A stretch of 64,000 bases of DNA from Natronococcus amylolyticus DSM 10524 (GTDB taxonomy: Archaea > Halobacteriota > Halobacteria > Halobacteriales > Natrialbaceae), in NCBI RefSeq assembly GCF_000337675.1, contig NZ_AOIB01000036.1, positions 17,763 through 81,762 of the forward strand. The letters are read 5' to 3'. The notes beneath the pieces were generated by a model, which saw only the letters and a list, made by a program, of their open reading frames with translations, did no database searches and had not been told where the DNA came from. Made by a program: the position numbers and the translations under genes. The first letter of the stretch is position 1. Each line of letters opens with the position of its first letter. Of this stretch, positions 54,480 through 63,694 are shown piece by piece.

Positions 54480-55660
54480 GGTTCGGTCTCTTCGTTCTGG
54501 CTCGAGTCTCGAGCGGTCGTATTCCAGGTGACGATGTTCTCTCGCCGGAGGAAGTTCCACAGGCCGACGAGCATGCCGTAGTTCGCGACGAGGAAGAAGT
54601 GGGGAACGTGGACGAGCGTCGGCGGCGAGAGCGAGGTTCGGTCGAGGGCGGCGCCGGCGAGGGCGAGGGCGTAGAACGTCAGCTGCGCCCCGAGCAGCGC
54701 CAGATAGATTGGGCTCGTCGAAACGAGGACGAGCGCGAGGTTCGAGAGGAGGGCGACGGCAAGCAGAATCGGCGAGAGCCACCGGAGCACCTTGTGAGAG
54801 AGGAGCTGGAAGGAAAACACCGGGTAGCGAACCGGGTTGAGCAGCCCGGCGTTGTTCGCGACGGTGTGCCACGATCGGGTGACGATTCGACTCCGACGGT
54901 CGAGTTCGTCGTCGACCGTCTCCTCCGTGCTCTCCCAGGCGACCGCGTCGGCGGTGTACGCGACCCGCTCGCCGTTCGCGACGATCGCCAGCGGCTCGGC
55001 GAAGTCGCTGATCGCGCCCCGCCGCAGGGGGACGTACGACGAGTTGCGGACTGCGTAGATGGCGCCGTTTCCGGTCACCGACGAGCCGACCGCCGACTCG
55101 AGACGTTTGATCAGCGACTCGTAGCGCCAGTAGATCGACTCGCCGTCGACGTCGCTCGAGTCGCGGTACTTGAGCTCGCCGACGACACAGCCCACGTCGG
55201 GGCCGAACGACGCCACCAGCTCGCGGATCGCGGCGGGTTCGTACATGCTGTTCGCGTCCGAGAAGACGACTATCTCCTCGTCGACGGCGTCGGCGACCCG
55301 GTTCTGACACTCGGTCTTGCCGACCCGCCCCTCGATGCGGACGAGGTCGACCCCCTCGTCGGCGTAGGAGCGAACGATCTCGTCGGTCCGGTCGGAAGAG
55401 GCGTCCGAGAAGACGACGATCGAGAGCCGGTCGTCGGGGTACTCGAGCTCGAGGCTGTTCTCGATCTTTTCGGCGATAATATCTTCCTCGTTGTACGCTG
55501 CGATAACGAGTGCGACCGAGGGAAGCGAGTCGGGGACCGACGAGTCGGGAGTCGGGGTCAGTCTCGCCAGCAGCGCCAGCAGCGGAATGTAGAGGAAGTA
55601 CGAGTGGACCAACAGGAGAACGGCGACGAGGAGAAGGGCCAGGAGCGTGAGTTCGAGCAT
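54476..55660 (-). CDS. Membrane-bound family 2 glycosyltransferase
   Basis: A 394-residue protein with an N-terminal transmembrane helix (about 4-30), a GT-A domain (ALVIAAYNEEDIIAEKI, VVFSDASSDRTDEI, IVVFSDANSMYEP) and C-terminal helices (about 290-360). It resembles poly-sugar synthases such as the hyaluronan/IcaA type. It is the first gene of a three-gene operon with the next two glycosyltransferases, joined by ATGA overlaps. Confidence 0.88.
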   Translation of the reverse strand: MLELTLLALLLVAVLLLVHSYFLYIPLLALLARLTPTPDSSVPDSLPSVALVIAAYNEEDIIAEKIENSLELEYPDDRLSIVVFSDASSDRTDEIVRSYADEGVDLVRIEGRVGKTECQNRVADAVDEEIVVFSDANSMYEPAAIRELVASFGPDVGCVVGELKYRDSSDVDGESIYWRYESLIKRLESAVGSSVTGNGAIYAVRNSSYVPLRRGAISDFAEPLAIVANGERVAYTADAVAWESTEETVDDELDRRSRIVTRSWHTVANNAGLLNPVRYPVFSFQLLSHKVLRWLSPILLAVALLSNLALVLVSTSPIYLALLGAQLTFYALALAGAALDRTSLSPPTLVHVPHFFLVANYGMLVGLWNFLRRENIVTWNTTARDSSQNEETEP

Positions 55661-55840
55661 GGTGGCGAAACGGACTGTTCAGTGGCGGATCGAAACGAGT
55701 ATCCTGCCTCCGATTTGCGCCAGCGCCGAGTTCAACCTTCCGACATGGATCGAGCGTCACAGCGCTTCACGGGCCCTTACATTGCAAGCTCGGTGTGGCG
55801 AACTCGTCCGCACGAGACCGGATCGTGAACACAGACTCCG

Positions 55841-56677
55841 TTACGCTGGCGGGATCAGCATCACGTTCCCGGTTGCTCGAGCGACGAGATCCTCGGAGAC
55901 GCTGCCCAGCAACAGTCGACGGAGGCGGCTGTGCCCCCGGGAGCCGACCAGTACTGTCGTTGGGTTCACCGCAGCTTCCGTGGCGAGAATCTCGTCGGCG
56001 GGGTCGCCCTGCCTGACGACGATCTCGGCGTCGATCCCCCAGTCCTCGAGCCGTGCCGCCAGCTCTCCCAGTCGCTGCTCGGGGTCGACGCCCTCGGGAA
56101 GAGCGGGATCCTTCGGCGTGGCCACGTGGACCAGCGTTGCCTCCTGCGTGGCGTGTCGGAGATAGGAGAACGCCTCGAACGCCCGCTCGGCGTTCTCGGA
56201 GAAGTCGGTCGCGTACAGCATCCGCTGGAAGAGGTGCTGTTTGAGGACGACGGGATCGTCGACGCCGCGCTCGATCCGGTTGACCAGCAGCGGCGTCTCG
56301 GTCGTGCGCGCGAGGTTGCGCGCCGTCGACCCGATGACGCGGTTCTCGAGCGGGCTCTTTCCGCGGGAGCCGACGACCGTGAGACTCGCGCCGATCGTAC
56401 TTGCGATGCCGATGATCCGCCGGTGGGGGGTCCCGCGGACGACGTGGACCTCCACGTCGAACCCAGCGGCTTCGATGACCCGTCGGTACCGTCGAATCGA
56501 ACGCTCTCGGCGCTTTTCGAAGTCGATTCCGGGCATTCCCGAGTGAACGTTCGACGGGACGACCGTGACCAGGTGGATCTCGTCGATCCCGATCCGGCCC
56601 AGGCAGTCGAGGCAGGTCTCGTTCTGTATCGTCGCCTCGCTGGCCGCCGAGAGATCCGTCGCGAGCACCGCTTTCAT
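55841..56677 (-). CDS. Universal stress protein with two UspA domains
   Basis: A 278-residue protein with tandem UspA folds. The ATP-binding glycine motifs are VGSRGKSPLENRVIGSTA in the first and VGSRGHSRLRRLLLGSVSE in the second. Domain length is about 135 residues each, as usual. It may be a stress-response nucleotide-binding protein; its partner is unknown. It is divergent to the TauE operon. Confidence 0.88.
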   Translation of the reverse strand: MKAVLATDLSAASEATIQNETCLDCLGRIGIDEIHLVTVVPSNVHSGMPGIDFEKRRERSIRRYRRVIEAAGFDVEVHVVRGTPHRRIIGIASTIGASLTVVGSRGKSPLENRVIGSTARNLARTTETPLLVNRIERGVDDPVVLKQHLFQRMLYATDFSENAERAFEAFSYLRHATQEATLVHVATPKDPALPEGVDPEQRLGELAARLEDWGIDAEIVVRQGDPADEILATEAAVNPTTVLVGSRGHSRLRRLLLGSVSEDLVARATGNVMLIPPA

Positions 56678-57035
56678 ACCCCTAGTACGGACCCGGTGCT
56701 ATAATATTGTTTGGTGGAACCAATACCGATTACATGAAAGCCGACCGAACGATCGACGAACCGACGACCGATGGGCAAGCGCGACGGACCGGTGCGACCG
56801 GAACCCGTCCCGATTGAGACCGCGCGAGCGCCGCACTCGAGCACCATCGAGCTGCCGGGCCAGCGATCCTATATCCTCATAACGTATCCAAATATTCTCG
56901 TTGGATATCCGTGTGATTCTCTGCAGTAATATTGTTCTTAGTTCCCAAAAGCGTTATACACTCATCCCGGGTAGTGAGTAGTGAGTGGAAATCCATGACA
57001 CGCACACAACTCATATCGAACGGAGGTCGAGACGA
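56678..57035. other. Divergent promoter region, UspA / TauE
   Basis: About 358 bases with AT-rich patches near 56700-56745 and 56880-56960. A GTTATACACT-like element near 56952-56961 may be the TauE promoter, and a TATAATATTG element near 56699-56708 lies close to the uspA start. I see no gene. Confidence 0.4.
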
Positions 57036-57188
57036 ATGATCGAATCCGCCGGTCTCCCACCCGTCGTACAGGCGACGGCCCTCGTTGGCGTCGTCTTCGT
57101 GCAGGCCGTCGTCCTCTACGCCGGCTACGGCGTCCTCGAGCGACTCGTCTCGCCGTTGATCGATCGAGTTGCAAACACGAGCGCGTAA
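57036..57188 (+). CDS. Small single-helix membrane protein preceding TauE
   Basis: A 50-residue protein starting MIESAGLPPVVQATA with one hydrophobic helix (about 8-32) and a short amphipathic end. A GGAGGTCG ribosome site lies just upstream of ATG 57036. A short gene of this kind regularly sits before TauE-type exporters in haloarchaea, which suggests an accessory subunit (from memory of gene neighbourhoods, not checked). The gap to TauE is 3 bases. Confidence 0.6.
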   Translation: MIESAGLPPVVQATALVGVVFVQAVVLYAGYGVLERLVSPLIDRVANTSA

Positions 57189-57191
57189 TCG

Positions 57192-58226
57192 ATGGAACTC
57201 CTCGGCCTCTCCCCAGCACTGCTGGCGCTGTTCGTAAGCTTCGGCTTCATGGTCGGCGTGCTGTTCGGGTTTTTCGGGATGGGCGGGTCGTTCCTGATCA
57301 CCCCGACGCTACTGATACTGGGCTATCCGGCGCCCGTCGCGATCGGCAGTGGACTTGCGTTTTACTTCGGCACGTCCGTCATCGCCGTACTGAAACACTA
57401 CGACGTCGGACAGGTCGACTACAAACTCGGCGCTGTCCTCTTCGTCGTCCTCTCGATCGGAATCGAACTCGGGAGCCGGCTCGTCTTCGGCCTCGAGGCC
57501 CTGGGAGTCGCCGAACTCGTCACGGGCGTCGCGTACGTCGTTCTGCTAGCGGGGATCGGACTCCTGTTTCTGCGGCGGGCCTACAGGCTCGAGGAGGTCA
57601 CTGACGATGACGACGATGGAGTCAGTGACGAGGAGATTCCCCCGATTGCCCGAAAGATCCAGTCCTACGAGGTGGCGCCGATGCTCTCGCTGAGCTCCGG
57701 CGGACGAGCCTCGCTGTGGACGATCCTCGGTTCCGGCGGCGGCGTCGGCCTCGTCTCGGGGCTGATCGGCGTCGGTGGCGGGTTCATTCGGATGCCCGCG
57801 ATCTACTACCTGATCGGGACGCCGCTGACCGCCGCCGTCGGAACGAGCCTGTTCGCCGGACTGTTCTCGGGTGCGTTCGGCACCTTCACCTACGGAATGT
57901 CCGGCGGCGTCGACCTCACGGTCGTCTCCCTGCTGTTGGTGGGCAGCGCGCTCGGCGCGCGGATCGGATCGGCCGCGACCGCGATCGTCGAGGAGGACGA
58001 CGTGATCATCTACTTCGGGATCATGATGCTGCTCGCCAGTGCCGGGATCGGACTCAGCGAACTCGGGAACTGGCTGGGTGTGGGTTCGCTCGACGCCCTC
58101 AGCGTCGTCCTGCTCGTCGGTTCGTCGTTCGCCGTTGCCTCGATCATCCTCTATCAGGTTCTCGCATCGAGCGGAAGAGCCGAGACGACGGCCCGGCCGA
58201 CGTCGGACGGCGACGACCGACGGTAG
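57192..58226 (+). CDS. TauE/SafE-family sulfite/anion exporter
   Basis: A 344-residue membrane protein with two TauE repeats: GFFGMGGSFLITPTLLILG in the first and GGGVGLVSGLIGVGGGFIRMP in the second, each leading an array of helices. The acidic loop DDDDDGVSDEE at about residues 137-147 lies between the halves. The family exports sulfite or related anions. It is translated 3 bases after the small membrane protein. Confidence 0.88.
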   Translation: MELLGLSPALLALFVSFGFMVGVLFGFFGMGGSFLITPTLLILGYPAPVAIGSGLAFYFGTSVIAVLKHYDVGQVDYKLGAVLFVVLSIGIELGSRLVFGLEALGVAELVTGVAYVVLLAGIGLLFLRRAYRLEEVTDDDDDGVSDEEIPPIARKIQSYEVAPMLSLSSGGRASLWTILGSGGGVGLVSGLIGVGGGFIRMPAIYYLIGTPLTAAVGTSLFAGLFSGAFGTFTYGMSGGVDLTVVSLLLVGSALGARIGSAATAIVEEDDVIIYFGIMMLLASAGIGLSELGNWLGVGSLDALSVVLLVGSSFAVASIILYQVLASSGRAETTARPTSDGDDRR

Positions 58227-58599
58227 CCTCGAGAGCAGCACCGGCATGGGGTTCGCTGCTCTCGGAGCTCCGGATTGTCGACGGAGCCGAGATTCGACGG
58301 GACGACGGGTACTGCGGCCGTCGTCGGAGCAGGTTCGCTCGACCAGCCAGGCGCGAACCGCCCCGGATCGTTCGCTCGTAGCCTACGGCCCGAGTGCGGA
58401 ATCTGACTTTTGTGGATATTGCACAATTATAACGAGCTATCGGCCGAGAGCTCGAGCTCGAATCCGATTCCATACGTCGTATAATAGCCTCGTCCGTGTC
58501 TATATCTCGGGAAAGATTCGTTCTATACGACTTTGCGTTCCTCTATATTGCACACTACTCACAAAACCTTTAAGCACCTCTGGTCCGTACGTGAACGTG
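58227..58599. other. Promoter region of the thioredoxin genes
   Basis: About 373 bases. It holds two copies of ATATTGCACA (58416-58425 and 58545-58554, 129 bases apart) and a TATA-like CTTTAAG at about 58568-58574, 26-32 bases before ATG 58600, so a leaderless transcript is likely. No gene is visible. Confidence 0.5.
58416..58425 (+). promoter_or_regulatory. Repeated 10-mer near the thioredoxin promoter, copy 1
   Basis: ATATTGCACA occurs here and again at 58545-58554. The second copy sits just upstream of the TATA-like element, a typical activator or operator location. Function is inferred. Confidence 0.3.
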
Positions 58600-58959
58600 A
58601 TGACAACCGACGCAACTAGCTCCCCGACGGACCGACCGACGAACGAACCGCTCTACGTCGACGGCGAGGACCACCTCGAGGCGATCGTGAGCGAACACGA
58701 CGTCGTGCTCGTGGACTTCTACGCCGACTGGTGTGGTCCCTGCCAGATGCTCGAGCCCGTCCTCGACGGGCTGGCTGCCGAAACGGCCGCGACGATCACG
58801 AAAGTCGACGTCGACAGCAACCAGCAACTCGCCGCGACGTACGGCGTCCGCGGCGTCCCCACGCTGCTCGTGTTCGCCGACGGCGAGCAGGTCGAACAGC
58901 ACACCGGCGCCCTGCCGGCCGACCGACTCCGCAGCCTGATCGAGCGATACACCGAATGA
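58600..58959 (+). CDS. trxA: Thioredoxin
   Basis: A 119-residue protein with the classical active site C45-G-P-C48 (FYADWCGPCQM), the strand VLVDFYADW, the cis-proline RGVPTLLVF, and a 25-residue N-terminal extension (MTTDATSSPTDR) that is normal in haloarchaea. It reduces disulfides. Its stop overlaps the trxB start (ATGA), so the pair forms one transcript. Confidence 0.95.
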   Translation: MTTDATSSPTDRPTNEPLYVDGEDHLEAIVSEHDVVLVDFYADWCGPCQMLEPVLDGLAAETAATITKVDVDSNQQLAATYGVRGVPTLLVFADGEQVEQHTGALPADRLRSLIERYTE

Positions 58960-60011
58960 GCGAGGGAACGAACACGGTCGTTCGTGACGTCACGATCGTC
59001 GGCTCCGGCGTCGCCGGCCTCTCGGCCGCCGTCTACGCCGCGCGGGCCGACCTCGAGCCACTCGTCCTCGAGGGGCCCGAGCCGGGCGGCCAGCTCACCC
59101 TGACGACCGACGTCGAGAACTACCTCGGGTTCCCCGAGGGCGTCGGCGGGATGGAGCTGATCCAGCGCGGGAAGGAACAGGCCGAGCGCTTCGGCGCCGA
59201 CTTTCGCCACGGAACCGTCGAGGACGCGGCGCTCGAGGATCGCCCGTTCGAACTCGAGCTTGCGGACGGCGACGTCGTTCGGACGCGGGCGCTGATCGTC
59301 GCGACTGGCGCCAGCGCCCGCTGGGTCGGCGCCGACGGCGAGGACGAGCTGATGGGCTACGGCGTCTCGACGTGTGCGACCTGCGACGGCGCCTTCCACC
59401 GCGGCGACGACGTCCTCGTGATCGGCGGGGGCGACTCGGCGATGGAGGAGGCGCTGTTCCTCGCGAAGTTCGCCGACTCGGTGACGGTCGTCCATCGGCG
59501 CGACGAGCTGCGCGCCTCGGACATTATGGCCGAGCGAGCCCGTGACCACGAGCGCATCTCGTTTCGCTGGAACGCGGAGCTGCTCGAGATCCACGGCTCC
59601 CGGGAGGAGGGGGTCACCGGCGCGACGCTCGTCTCCCATCCCGACGGCCACCCGACCGAGAAGCTCGATGCGAGCGCGGCGCCACGGGCCGCGAACGGGA
59701 TCGTCGAGGAGACCGTCGACGTCGGCGGGATCTTCTACGGCGTCGGCCACGTTCCGAACACCGAGTTCCTCGAGGGCACCGGCGTCGAGCTCGCCGATTC
59801 GGGCCACCTGGAGACTCTCGAGGGGATGACGACCGAGACCGCGATCGAGGGCGTCTTCGGCGCGGGCGACGTAATGGATCCCGACTACCGCCAGGCGGTG
59901 ACCTCGGCGGGTACCGGAAGTATGGCCGCCCTCGACGCGGAGGCGTGGCTCGAGTCACAGTCCGTTCGTTCGGGGTCTCGAGCCCTCGTGGGACCGACCG
60001 CACAGTCGTGA
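58956..60011 (+). CDS. trxB: Thioredoxin reductase
   Basis: A 351-residue flavoprotein with FAD motif GSGVAG (16-21), the redox site C140-A-T-C143, and NADPH motif GGGDSAMEEA near 157-166. The reductase transfers electrons to the preceding thioredoxin. It overlaps trxA by four bases. The C-terminal tail of about 20 residues past GTGSMAAL is slightly longer than usual. Confidence 0.95.
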   Translation: MSEGTNTVVRDVTIVGSGVAGLSAAVYAARADLEPLVLEGPEPGGQLTLTTDVENYLGFPEGVGGMELIQRGKEQAERFGADFRHGTVEDAALEDRPFELELADGDVVRTRALIVATGASARWVGADGEDELMGYGVSTCATCDGAFHRGDDVLVIGGGDSAMEEALFLAKFADSVTVVHRRDELRASDIMAERARDHERISFRWNAELLEIHGSREEGVTGATLVSHPDGHPTEKLDASAAPRAANGIVEETVDVGGIFYGVGHVPNTEFLEGTGVELADSGHLETLEGMTTETAIEGVFGAGDVMDPDYRQAVTSAGTGSMAALDAEAWLESQSVRSGSRALVGPTAQS

Positions 60012-60025
60012 AAACGGTGGGGGAG

Positions 60026-60079
60026 TTGCAGCCGACCGAGCTGCATGGGGTGCGGTGTCGATGACTCCACCGGCTGCAA
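60026..60079 (+). terminator. Long inverted repeat and T-rich tract after trxB
   Basis: TTGCAGCCG at 60026-60034 pairs with CGGCTGCAA at 60071-60079 across a 36-base loop. An AT-rich stretch with TTTCTCTTTTTC follows at about 60108-60119. T-runs act as terminators in archaea; the long stem may add structure. Confidence 0.5.
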
Positions 60080-60180
60080 TTCAAAATAAAAACTATTGTA
60101 ATAAATACTTTCTCTTTTTCTTACTAATTTGACGAACGAAAGCCTACGGCTTTAACTGAGCGAGTGCGATACCGGTTCGC

Positions 60181-60885
60181 ATGAAGGGAGTCGTCCCCGC
60201 GGCCGGGAAAGGAACGAGGCTGCGTCCGCTGACCGACGAGAAACCGAAGGGGCTCGTCGAGGTCGACGGACAACCGATCCTGACCCACGTCTTCGAGACG
60301 CTGCTCGAGGCCGGCGTCGACGAGCTCCTCGTCGTCGTCGGCTACCGCAAGGAGGCGATCGTCGACCGCTACGGCGACGGCTACGCGGGCGTGCCGATCA
60401 GCTACCTCCACCAGCGCGAACAGCGAGGGCTCGGTCACGCGGTCTCGCTGGCGGAACCGCACGTCGACGGCCCGTTCGTCGTCCTCAACGGCGATAACGT
60501 CTTCCGGGGCGGGATCGGGCCCGCCCTCGAGCGCGTCGAGTCCACGGACGCGGAGGGCGCGCTGCTCCTCGAGGGGGTCGACCCGGAAGCGGCCCGGGAA
60601 ACCGGCGTGGTCGACGTCGAGGACGGCCAGGTCAGGGAGATCGTCGAGAAGCCCGACGACCCGCCCTCCCGGCTGGTGACGACCGGCTGTTACGTCCTGC
60701 CACCGGAAATCTTCCACGCGCTCGCGCTCGCCCAGCCGTCAGACCGCGGCGAGTACGAACTCAGCGAGGCCGTCGGCCTGTTGACCCGGGCGGGTCGACG
60801 TATCGACGCCGTTCGGCTGCCGGGCGACCGGATCAATATCAACGCGCCCGGGGACGTCGAGCGGGCCGAACGGCTGCTCGACTAG
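60181..60885 (+). CDS. Sugar-phosphate nucleotidyltransferase
   Basis: A 234-residue protein with KGTRLRPLTDEKPKGLVEVD near the start, then FVVLNGDNVF and EKPDDPPSRLVTTG. It closely resembles the protein at 48641-49378 in signature and length, but lies outside the glycan locus. It probably supplies an activated sugar; the substrate is undetermined. Confidence 0.88.
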   Translation: MKGVVPAAGKGTRLRPLTDEKPKGLVEVDGQPILTHVFETLLEAGVDELLVVVGYRKEAIVDRYGDGYAGVPISYLHQREQRGLGHAVSLAEPHVDGPFVVLNGDNVFRGGIGPALERVESTDAEGALLLEGVDPEAARETGVVDVEDGQVREIVEKPDDPPSRLVTTGCYVLPPEIFHALALAQPSDRGEYELSEAVGLLTRAGRRIDAVRLPGDRININAPGDVERAERLLD

Positions 60886-60900
60886 GAGAGCACCGAGCGA

Positions 60901-61466
60901 TCAGAGCATCGAGCGATCGAGGTAGAGTCGCTCGAGGCCGACGTCGCGAGCGTGGTCGACCACCGCGGCGTACTCCTCGGCGGTGATCGGACGGTCGATC
61001 TCCGCGTAAAACTCCTCCTCGGCCGCCTTGTAGTGGGGTTGGTACTGCGCCATCACGTCGACGAACGTCCCCGTCGAGATCTCGGCGGCGAGAAACTCGA
61101 GCACCCGCTTCGCGCTCTCGACGTGATTGGGCATGACGAGGTGGCGCACGAGGAGCCCGCCCGGCGCGAGCCCGGTGTCGTCGAGCCGGAGGTCCCCGAC
61201 CTGTCGATGCATCTCCCGCAGCGAGTCGGTGACGTTCGACCAGTAGTTCGGCGCCTTCGAGTACCGCGCCGCGGCGGCGTCCTCGCCCCACTTCACGTCG
61301 GGCATGTATACGTCGACGATCCCCTCGAGTCGCTCGAGGATCTCGGGTCGTTCGTACCCGCCACAGTTCCAGACGATCGGCAGGTCCAGTCCGGCCTCGG
61401 TGGCGATCCGGACGGCCTCGACCAGATGCGGGGAGTGGTGGGTCGGCGAGACGAAGTTGACGTTGT
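60901..61466 (-). pseudogene. Radical SAM protein (PflX/COG1313-like), C-terminal part of an interrupted gene
   Basis: Reading from NVNFVSPTHHSPHLVEA through VWNCGGYERPEIL, YMPDVKWG to the stop near 60901, this is the downstream two thirds of a radical SAM protein of the PflA-like family. The upstream part, with the cluster-binding cysteines, is at 61895-62276. A roughly 430-base foreign element separates them. Rejoined, the gene would be about 315 codons in frame, the normal family length. Confidence 0.85.
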
Positions 61467-61894
61467 AAGTTACCCACGACTGAAGTCGTGGGCTTTCCCC
61501 CGCGAGGGGTTTCGGCCCACGCTTCGTCCGCCGTCACGGGCGGGTTGTACGGCAGAAGGTCAGTCACACGGAGGGGTTTCCTGCGTGGTTTTCCGACCCG
61601 TGGTCTGCGTCCGAATCTGCCTCACACCGCTTTAATTATCGGTGGACTCTCACCGCTTCATAGTCGGGTAATCCGACCAGAGGGGCGCTGTATCATCCGT
61701 CCCCGACTTCAGAGCCTACCTACAGAGGCCCCTCCACGGCCGACACATTTGGTCGACCGGGAGTGGAATCTAATTGTGGTTCCACTGACACTTAATGGTA
61801 GCGGTGGCGAAACCAGCCGTGCTATCGGCGGCGGGATCAGAGGGACTGTCGGATTCCTCCCACGACTACAGTCGTGGGCTTCCTCCTCGAATCG
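61467..61894. mobile_element. Non-autonomous IS200/IS605-derived element inserted in the radical SAM gene
   Basis: Both ends carry the same 9-bp stem hairpin CCCACGACT..AGTCGTGGG: 61473-61492 (loop GA) and 61859-61878 (loop AC), each followed by CTT(T)CC. This is the end structure of haloarchaeal IS200/IS605 (TnpB-type) elements, which insert without target duplication. TTAC precedes the left hairpin. No intact tnpA or tnpB is seen. A second stem, CCCC/GGGG around 61497-61509, lies beside the left hairpin, as in right-end RNA scaffolds of TnpB elements. Ends are known to within about 6 bases. Confidence 0.75.
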
Positions 61895-62276
61895 TGTGAC
61901 AGCCCTTCGCCTCGAGCTCGAGGGCTATCTCGGCGATCTCCGCGGGCGTCGCCGGCTCACCGCGGGCCTCGTGGCTGGTCTCGAAGTTCTGGCAGAAGAC
62001 ACACTTCATGTTGCAGTTCGCGAGGAAGATCGTCCCGCTCCCGTTGTGACCGCGCAGACAGTCCTCCTCGCCGAAGTGCGGGAAGTACGTCGAGACGTAC
62101 GCCGTGTCGTCGACCTGGCAGGTACCGACGCGGCCCGCGGTTCGGTCGACCCCGCAGTCGTACGCACAGAGGTCGCAGTCGGCGTAGCGCTCCCAGAGGT
62201 CGTCGACCCGCGCCTCGAGGGTCTCGGGCGGAAGCGAGCGCGCGTTCGGCGTCGTCGCCGGTGAACCGGATCCCAT
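61895..62276 (-). pseudogene. Radical SAM protein (PflX-like), N-terminal part of the interrupted gene
   Basis: The intact start codon lies at 62276. The fragment has CDLCAYDCGVD and the radical SAM motif C88-x3-C92-x2-C95 (CNMKCVFC). It runs in frame to GCH, where sequence from the inserted element begins (HTIRGGSPRL and a stop). The normal product would be a glycyl-radical-activating-like enzyme of unknown target. The upstream two cysteine pairs (C34/C37, C41 and C53) suggest an extra metal site. Confidence 0.85.
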
Positions 62277-62663
62277 GTGAGAACGTATCGCTATCGGGTG
62301 GCAAGTCCTTGTTGCAAGGTGTCACGGGCCGCGAGATTCGGTGCTATCTATCGATCGATAGGTCGGAGTCCTCCCGAAACGATCCTCGAGAGTCCAGATC
62401 GGACTCGCCGCGAGGTTCGCTATCGCGGAATCCATCATGATCGTTCCCGCATACGCAGGCAGAACCCCCAACTCCGAAAGCGGACTATCCGTACACGTAC
62501 ACGAAATAACATTTAGGGCGACGAACGACCGCCCCGACGGGTCGTCGCGATCGTCGATTCCGTCGGAGGGGCGTTCGATTCGGTAGCTATCGGACGAAAA
62601 TCGACCCGAGAGAGTCCCCGATCGGGTCGGTGCGACGGCGTCAGGGGACGGACACACCAGACA
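62277..62663. other. Intergenic region before the Tct transporter
   Basis: About 387 bases divergent between the radical SAM fragment and tctC. TATCGATCGATAG near 62347-62359 is a short palindrome. A TATA-like motif is not obvious. No gene is seen. Confidence 0.4.
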
Positions 62664-63689
62664 ATGGCACTCACAGATCTCGGTAGACGGGAGTTTCTCG
62701 CGGCCGGCGTCACGGGACTCTCGGTAACGGCAGCGTACGGCGCCGAAGCGTTCGGCGTCACCGAACGGTTCGACGAGGCGAGAGTTACAGCGGTCGTTCC
62801 CTGGGCCCAGGGCGGGGGAACCGACCGGGCGATGCGGATCACGACGCCGGCATGGTCCGATCGGCTCGGCATCGAGTTCGTCGTCGAGAACTACCCCGGC
62901 GGTTCGACCCAGGTCGGCGGCGAGGAGCTGTACAACGCCGACCCGGACGGGACCACGGTCGCGATGTGGAACATGCCACAGATGCAGGCGACGTGGCTGT
63001 TCCAGAACGCCCCCTACGGGATGGAGTCGTTCGACTATCTCGGCACGCACCACTGGGACCCGACGATGTGGTTCGCCCCGCCGGACCGACCGTACGACGA
63101 CCTCGAGGAGTTCGTCGAGTACGCCCGCGAAGACGGCGCGACTGTCGGAATCACCTCGGCCATCGGAAACACGGCGCTGTCTGCGCTGCTGGTCGAGGAC
63201 ACCTACGACCTCGAGCTGACGGTCGTCAACATGGAGGGCGGAGCGGAGGTCCGCCAGGCCGTCCTCGCCGGCGACGTCGATGCGGGCGTCAACCAGCCGT
63301 GGGCGTTTAACCCTGACCACGTCGACGACGTGCTCGCGCTGGGATCACACACCGCCGAGCCACAGGAGCTGTGGCCCGATACGCCGTCGTTCGCCGATCT
63401 CGGTCTCGAGGAGGTTCCCCTCGTCGAGGAAGGACTCGGCCAGTGGAAGCTCATGGTGGTTCCCGGCGGGCTCCGGGAGAACCACCCCGAACAGTTCGAG
63501 CGCCTCGCCGAGACCTACGCCGCGGCTCTCGAGGACGAGGCGTTCCTCGCCGAGGCCGAAAACCAGGGCGGACTCGACGAGATCCTCGAGTACCACGGCC
63601 CCGACGACACCGAGGCCGAAGTCGAGGAGACCTCACAGTTCATGGAAGCGTACGCCGACGTGGTCGAGAACTTCATCTACGATCGATAA
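62664..63689 (+). CDS. TctC/Bug-family solute-binding protein
   Basis: A 341-residue protein with a Tat-like start (GRREFLAAGVTGLSV, twin Arg at residues 8-9) and the Bug fold: VVPWAQGGGTDRAMR, VVENYPGGSTQVGGEELYNADPDG, and MNMEGGAEVRQAVLAGDVDAG-type core. It should bind an organic acid outside the cell and hand it to the TctAB permease. The gene for the small permease follows at once. Confidence 0.88.
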   Translation: MALTDLGRREFLAAGVTGLSVTAAYGAEAFGVTERFDEARVTAVVPWAQGGGTDRAMRITTPAWSDRLGIEFVVENYPGGSTQVGGEELYNADPDGTTVAMWNMPQMQATWLFQNAPYGMESFDYLGTHHWDPTMWFAPPDRPYDDLEEFVEYAREDGATVGITSAIGNTALSALLVEDTYDLELTVVNMEGGAEVRQAVLAGDVDAGVNQPWAFNPDHVDDVLALGSHTAEPQELWPDTPSFADLGLEEVPLVEEGLGQWKLMVVPGGLRENHPEQFERLAETYAAALEDEAFLAEAENQGGLDEILEYHGPDDTEAEVEETSQFMEAYADVVENFIYDR

Positions 63690-63694
63690 CGACG

